Positions 4,720 through 7,326 of a stretch of DNA of 7,326 nt are shown piece after piece. This stretch comes from Spirochaetaceae bacterium (GTDB lineage Bacteria > Spirochaetota > Spirochaetia > Treponematales > Breznakiellaceae): contig JAITCP010000065.1 of assembly GCA_031283025.1 (NCBI GenBank), positions 1 to 7,326 of the forward strand, read 5' to 3'. The notes under the pieces are model-generated. The model was not told the origin of the DNA, did no database searches, and was given only the letters and a program-made list of their open reading frames with translations. Position 1 is the first letter of the stretch; each line of letters starts with the position of its first letter. A program made the translations under genes and the position numbers.

Positions 4720-5958
4720 TCAATTTAACCGCAGTTCAAGCGCGTCTTTGCCGTCAAGTTCAAACAGGGCGGTTTTACCCATACACGAGATTTCATACGC
4801 GCCCATAAAGCCTTCCAGTGTAACGCGGCCGTTAACGTCCGTGTGTTCGGTTTTTTGAGTGCTCCATTCGTTTTCTATTTTTAAGCGTAACGCCCTGTAC
4901 GCCGGTTTTTCGCTGTTGTCGGTGCGGAGGAAACCCGCCGGAGCGTGGAGCCACGCGTTGTCTCCGCCCGACCATGTTGTAATTGCCTGTACAAGCGGAT
5001 GGGCGAAAAGGATTTCATACAATTCGGTAACCTCGGCGCTTTGGCGCTCCTCGCCTTCGGGAGTTGTCGGCCATTCTTCCACCTGCCAGTCGTTCAGGTC
5101 AACTATGTGCGGCGGCATCAGATCGCCGGAGATGAGCGTGTTTTCCGTAAAGTGCAGGGGCAGACCGAAACGGGAAAAACGCCCAAGCACATCGTTTAGT
5201 TTTTCCGCGCCCCAATAACCCTGATGCTGGTGTGACTGAATGCCGATTACGTCTATCGGAATGCCGGCCCGCAGGCATTTGTCTATAAGGATTTCATAAT
5301 CCTGCGACGTGTCAAAATCATTTAACAGTAAAACCGCGTTTGGATTAGCGCGCTTTGCCGCTTCAAACACTTCTTTTACGACGCGCACCTGCCCGTATTC
5401 CTTGCATATTCGCGTTACCGCGTTGTCGTATTTGTCAAAGATTGGCATGATGACGACTTCGTTAATTACGTCCCATATATCAATCAATCCGGCAAAAGCG
5501 GATACGTCGCGCTCAATTCGCGCTATGATTTTCTTTAATATTTCCGCGTTGGAATAATTCATAAGCCACGGGGCGCAGACTGTATGCCAGCACAGGGGAT
5601 GTCCCTTTGCGGTTATGCCGCGCCCGGCGAACCAGCGCGCTGCGGCTTTCAAGCGCCTTTCGTCTGGTTTGCCCTCCTCCGGCTCATAGCGTCCAAGGTA
5701 GAAAGGCAGCGTCGCGTAATTGTTAACAGCAAAAAGTTTGTCAAGTTTTTCCCGTAAATGCGCCGCCCGCGCTTCATCTATCGCGGAGCCGTCCGGGTTC
5801 CCGCCCGCAAGTTCCACCGCCTCAAACCCGCCAACCCCAAACAGAAACTTATGGCTCCTCTGCTCTATTTTTATTTCCTGATTTGCCGCAGGCTGCCCGT
5901 TTTCCGTAACAAGCCGCAGATTAACGGCTGCTTTACGGTGATTAAGATTTGTTTCCAT
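4720..5958 (-). CDS. GH10 endo-1,4-beta-xylanase, cytoplasmic type
   Basis: A 412-residue protein with a GH10 catalytic barrel, which hydrolyses beta-1,4-xylose links with retention. The substrate-binding GHPLCWH is at 119-125. WDVINE (162-167) contains the acid/base Glu167. GIQSHQHQG (239-247) is conserved, and the nucleophile is Glu272 in HFTENT (269-274), a variant of the commoner TELD. TTWSGGDNAWL (327-337) and KPAYRAL (351-357) close the barrel. A beta-rich N-terminal stretch (11-45, ending in KFLFGVGG) precedes it and a short domain resembling an Ig-like fold (about 371-412) follows. There is no signal peptide or membrane anchor, so it probably acts inside the cell on imported xylo-oligosaccharides. 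AGGAGG lies 7 bases upstream of the ATG. It follows mnmA by 21 bases. Its Ala codons (many GCG), Ile codons (many ATA) and Arg codons (CGC/CGA) differ from those of mnmA, hinting at separate origin. Confidence 0.9.
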   Translation of the reverse strand: METNLNHRKAAVNLRLVTENGQPAANQEIKIEQRSHKFLFGVGGFEAVELAGGNPDGSAIDEARAAHLREKLDKLFAVNNYATLPFYLGRYEPEEGKPDERRLKAAARWFAGRGITAKGHPLCWHTVCAPWLMNYSNAEILKKIIARIERDVSAFAGLIDIWDVINEVVIMPIFDKYDNAVTRICKEYGQVRVVKEVFEAAKRANPNAVLLLNDFDTSQDYEILIDKCLRAGIPIDVIGIQSHQHQGYWGAEKLNDVLGRFSRFGLPLHFTENTLISGDLMPPHIVDLNDWQVEEWPTTPEGEERQSAEVTELYEILFAHPLVQAITTWSGGDNAWLHAPAGFLRTDNSEKPAYRALRLKIENEWSTQKTEHTDVNGRVTLEGFMGAYEISCMGKTALFELDGKDALELRLN

Positions 5959-5979
5959 ACTTTCTCCTCCTGTATGCCC

Positions 5980-7044
5980 CTAACAATCATTTTCCTGACT
6001 AATCGTGCCCCCGCCTACTACCACATCGCCGTCATAAAACACCGCGGCCTGACCGGGGGTAATTGCCCGCTGGGGTTCTTCAAATTCTACCCGGATCGTA
6101 TCCGGCCCGGTTTGTTCCACCAGGGCATAACTTTCTTTTTGCAGATACCGTGTTTTTATTCCAAGCCGGCGCGGCTGGAAAAGATTTTCGCAGGCGACAA
6201 GGTTTATCTTGCAGGTAGCAAGACTCTTGCTGTAAAGAAACGATTCATCCCCCACAACCAGGATATTGTCCGCCTGATTTTTTGCAGCAGCATAAACCGG
6301 CTTATTGCAGGCTACCCCCAGGCCGCGCCGCTGGCCCAGAGTATACCGGATAAGCCCCCGGTGGCGGCCCAGGACATTTCCTTCAGTATCGGTAATGTTT
6401 CCTTCCGGACTTCTCTTTCCCGTATAGGATTCGATAAAAGCGGCGTAATCCCCGTTGTCTACAAAACAAATATCCTGGCTTTCTTTTTTTTGCGCGTTGG
6501 CAAGGCCGCGGGCGGCGGCAATGTTTCGCGCTTGCGCCTTGGTGAACTTTCCCAACGGAAAAACCGTATGGGACAATTCTTCCTGGGTCATCATATACAG
6601 CACATAGCTTTGATCTTTTTCAGGATCAATCCCCTTTTTCAAGAGCCAGCGTCCGCCGGATTTTTCTATTTGGGCATAATGCCCGGTAACGAGCGTTTCC
6701 GCTTCCAGTTCCAGCGCCCGGCGGAGCAGCAGGGAAAATTTCAAATGCCGGTTACATTCAATGCAGGGGTTGGGAGTTTCCCCTTTTTCATAATTTTCTA
6801 TAAACGGCTCAATGACATGGCGGGTAAAGTCCTGGGTATAGTTAAGCACATAGTGGGGAATTCCCAGCTTCCATGCGGCATCCCGCGCGTCGTTTATGTC
6901 CTGGAGGGAACAGCACTTACCCCCCCCATTGGCAATAAGTTTCATTGTTGCGCCGATACAGTCATAGCCTGCATCCTGCATCAGAATTGCCGCCGTGGCG
7001 CTGTCCACCCCTCCTGACATGGCGATCAGGCACCGCTTGTTCAT
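5980..7044 (-). CDS. mnmA: tRNA-specific 2-thiouridylase MnmA
   Basis: A 354-residue protein of usual length. MnmA adenylates U34 in the wobble position of Lys, Glu and Gln tRNAs and then inserts sulfur from a persulfide, forming the 2-thio part of modified wobble uridine. The ATP-binding PP-loop SGGVDS is at 10-15, and the CCSLQDINDAR block (44-54) is typical of MnmA/TrmU. Catalytic Cys94 is in NPCIECN (92-98) and the partner Cys193 in SQDICF (189-194). TGHYAQIE (120-127), DQSYVLY (144-150) and YTLGQRRGLG (234-243) are further conserved blocks, and a C-terminal beta-barrel region completes the protein (about 280-354). The ATG at 7044 fits the family N-terminus. The best ribosome site, AAGGAAG, is 13 bases upstream, which is long and may mean modest or coupled translation. 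The upstream HD-hydrolase gene ends 24 bases before it and the xylanase follows 21 bases after. Confidence 0.96.
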   Translation of the reverse strand: MNKRCLIAMSGGVDSATAAILMQDAGYDCIGATMKLIANGGGKCCSLQDINDARDAAWKLGIPHYVLNYTQDFTRHVIEPFIENYEKGETPNPCIECNRHLKFSLLLRRALELEAETLVTGHYAQIEKSGGRWLLKKGIDPEKDQSYVLYMMTQEELSHTVFPLGKFTKAQARNIAAARGLANAQKKESQDICFVDNGDYAAFIESYTGKRSPEGNITDTEGNVLGRHRGLIRYTLGQRRGLGVACNKPVYAAAKNQADNILVVGDESFLYSKSLATCKINLVACENLFQPRRLGIKTRYLQKESYALVEQTGPDTIRVEFEEPQRAITPGQAAVFYDGDVVVGGGTISQENDC

Positions 7045-7068
7045 GCTGACAGAAACGCTTCCTTTGCG

Positions 7069-7326
7069 TTACAGGGAAGCCATGAACACGTTAACCGCAT
7101 CTTCACAACTCCGCATGGCAAGGATCGTCTTTTCAAGGAGCGTGTCCAGTTCCCAGCCGAGCAGGGCCGCGCCTTTTTCGATCACCTCCCTGGAACAGCC
7201 GGCGGCAAAGGCGGGGGTTTTGAATTTCTTTTTAAGAGATTTTACTTCCATGTCCTGAACGCTTTTGGAAGGCCGGATAATCGCCGCCGCCCAGACAAGG
7301 CCGGTTAACTCATCGGCGGCATAAAG
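7069..7326 (-). CDS. HD-superfamily hydrolase, C-terminal part (partial)
   Basis: The reading frame stays open to the window edge, giving 85 residues before the TAA at 7071-7069; the start lies beyond 7326. The fragment reads LYAADELTGL at the edge, then RPSKSVQDMEVKSLKKKFKTPAFAAGC and REVIEKGAALLGWELDTLLEKTILAM. The DELTGL, RPSKS..D.EVKS.KKKFK and F.G..RE.I..GA..LG pattern matches the C-terminal half of predicted HD-superfamily hydrolases (COG2316-type, usually about 185 residues). The true substrate of that group is not known to me, and the catalytic HD motif itself is outside the window. The internal ATG at 7251 is not the start, because conserved sequence continues upstream of it. It is the first visible gene of the minus-strand group with mnmA and the xylanase. 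Confidence 0.78.
   Translation of the reverse strand, partial: LYAADELTGLVWAAAIIRPSKSVQDMEVKSLKKKFKTPAFAAGCSREVIEKGAALLGWELDTLLEKTILAMRSCEDAVNVFMASL

Noticed and set aside
4676..4858. Short plus-strand open frame after the convergent hairpins
   Set aside because: It begins inside a hairpin arm, has no ribosome site and overlaps the xylanase 3' end on the opposite strand.
5758..7017. A 419-codon open frame on the plus strand
   Set aside because: It runs antisense across mnmA and the start of the xylanase gene, both of which have clear family motifs. Its translation shows no recognisable domain, so it is a by-product of codon bias on the opposite strand.
7069..7251. A complete 60-residue small protein starting at the ATG at 7251
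   Set aside because: The frame continues upstream to the window edge with residues (LYAADELTGL, RPSKS) that match an HD-hydrolase family, so this ATG is internal.

Overview
The window holds six complete protein genes and two genes cut by the window edges. I found no RNA genes, mobile elements or CRISPR arrays. The contents point to a spirochaete, most likely a Treponema-type gut bacterium: an HprK/HPr pair of regulatory type, a Rex regulator, a MelA-like GH4 enzyme, a cytoplasmic-looking GH10 xylanase and a roughly 50% GC composition. The gene products come from recognisable family motifs; the organism is an inference.

Left part (1-865), minus strand: rex, a redox-sensing repressor, reads leftward. 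Ten bases after its stop comes the start of serC (phosphoserine aminotransferase), of which only the first 15 codons are in the window. The 142-base gap between rex and the divergent hprK is rich in signals. It has a strong sigma70-type promoter for rex, a perfect 16-bp palindromic Rex box lying on that promoter's expected transcription start, and one or two candidate promoters for hprK. Rex therefore very probably represses its own operon, including serC, according to the NADH/NAD+ ratio.

Middle part (866-4581), plus strand: hprK (HPr kinase/phosphorylase), then after a long perfect hairpin ptsH (HPr, with both His15 and Ser46), melA (GH4 alpha-galactosidase type) and an EamA/DMT-family membrane transporter. 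ptsH, melA and the transporter are packed with a 3-base gap and a 4-base ATGA overlap, so they are probably one transcription unit. This joins a carbon-status sensor to its target protein and to a sugar hydrolase.

Right part (4582-7326): a convergent spacer with three successive hairpins separates the transporter from a minus-strand group. In order of transcription this group is the C-terminal end of an HD-superfamily hydrolase, mnmA (tRNA 2-thiouridylase) and a GH10 xylanase without a signal peptide. Gaps of 24 and 21 bases suggest co-transcription. The xylanase has visibly different codon choice from mnmA and may be a later insertion into a housekeeping operon.

The observations most worth a second look are the Rex-controlled promoter back to back with hprK, the absence of a Shine-Dalgarno sequence (possibly a leaderless message) at hprK, the enlarged Gly/Arg-rich wing in Rex, the shared hairpin core at the 3' ends of hprK and the xylanase, and the extra segment inside the EamA transporter. 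I see no convincing wholly new system.
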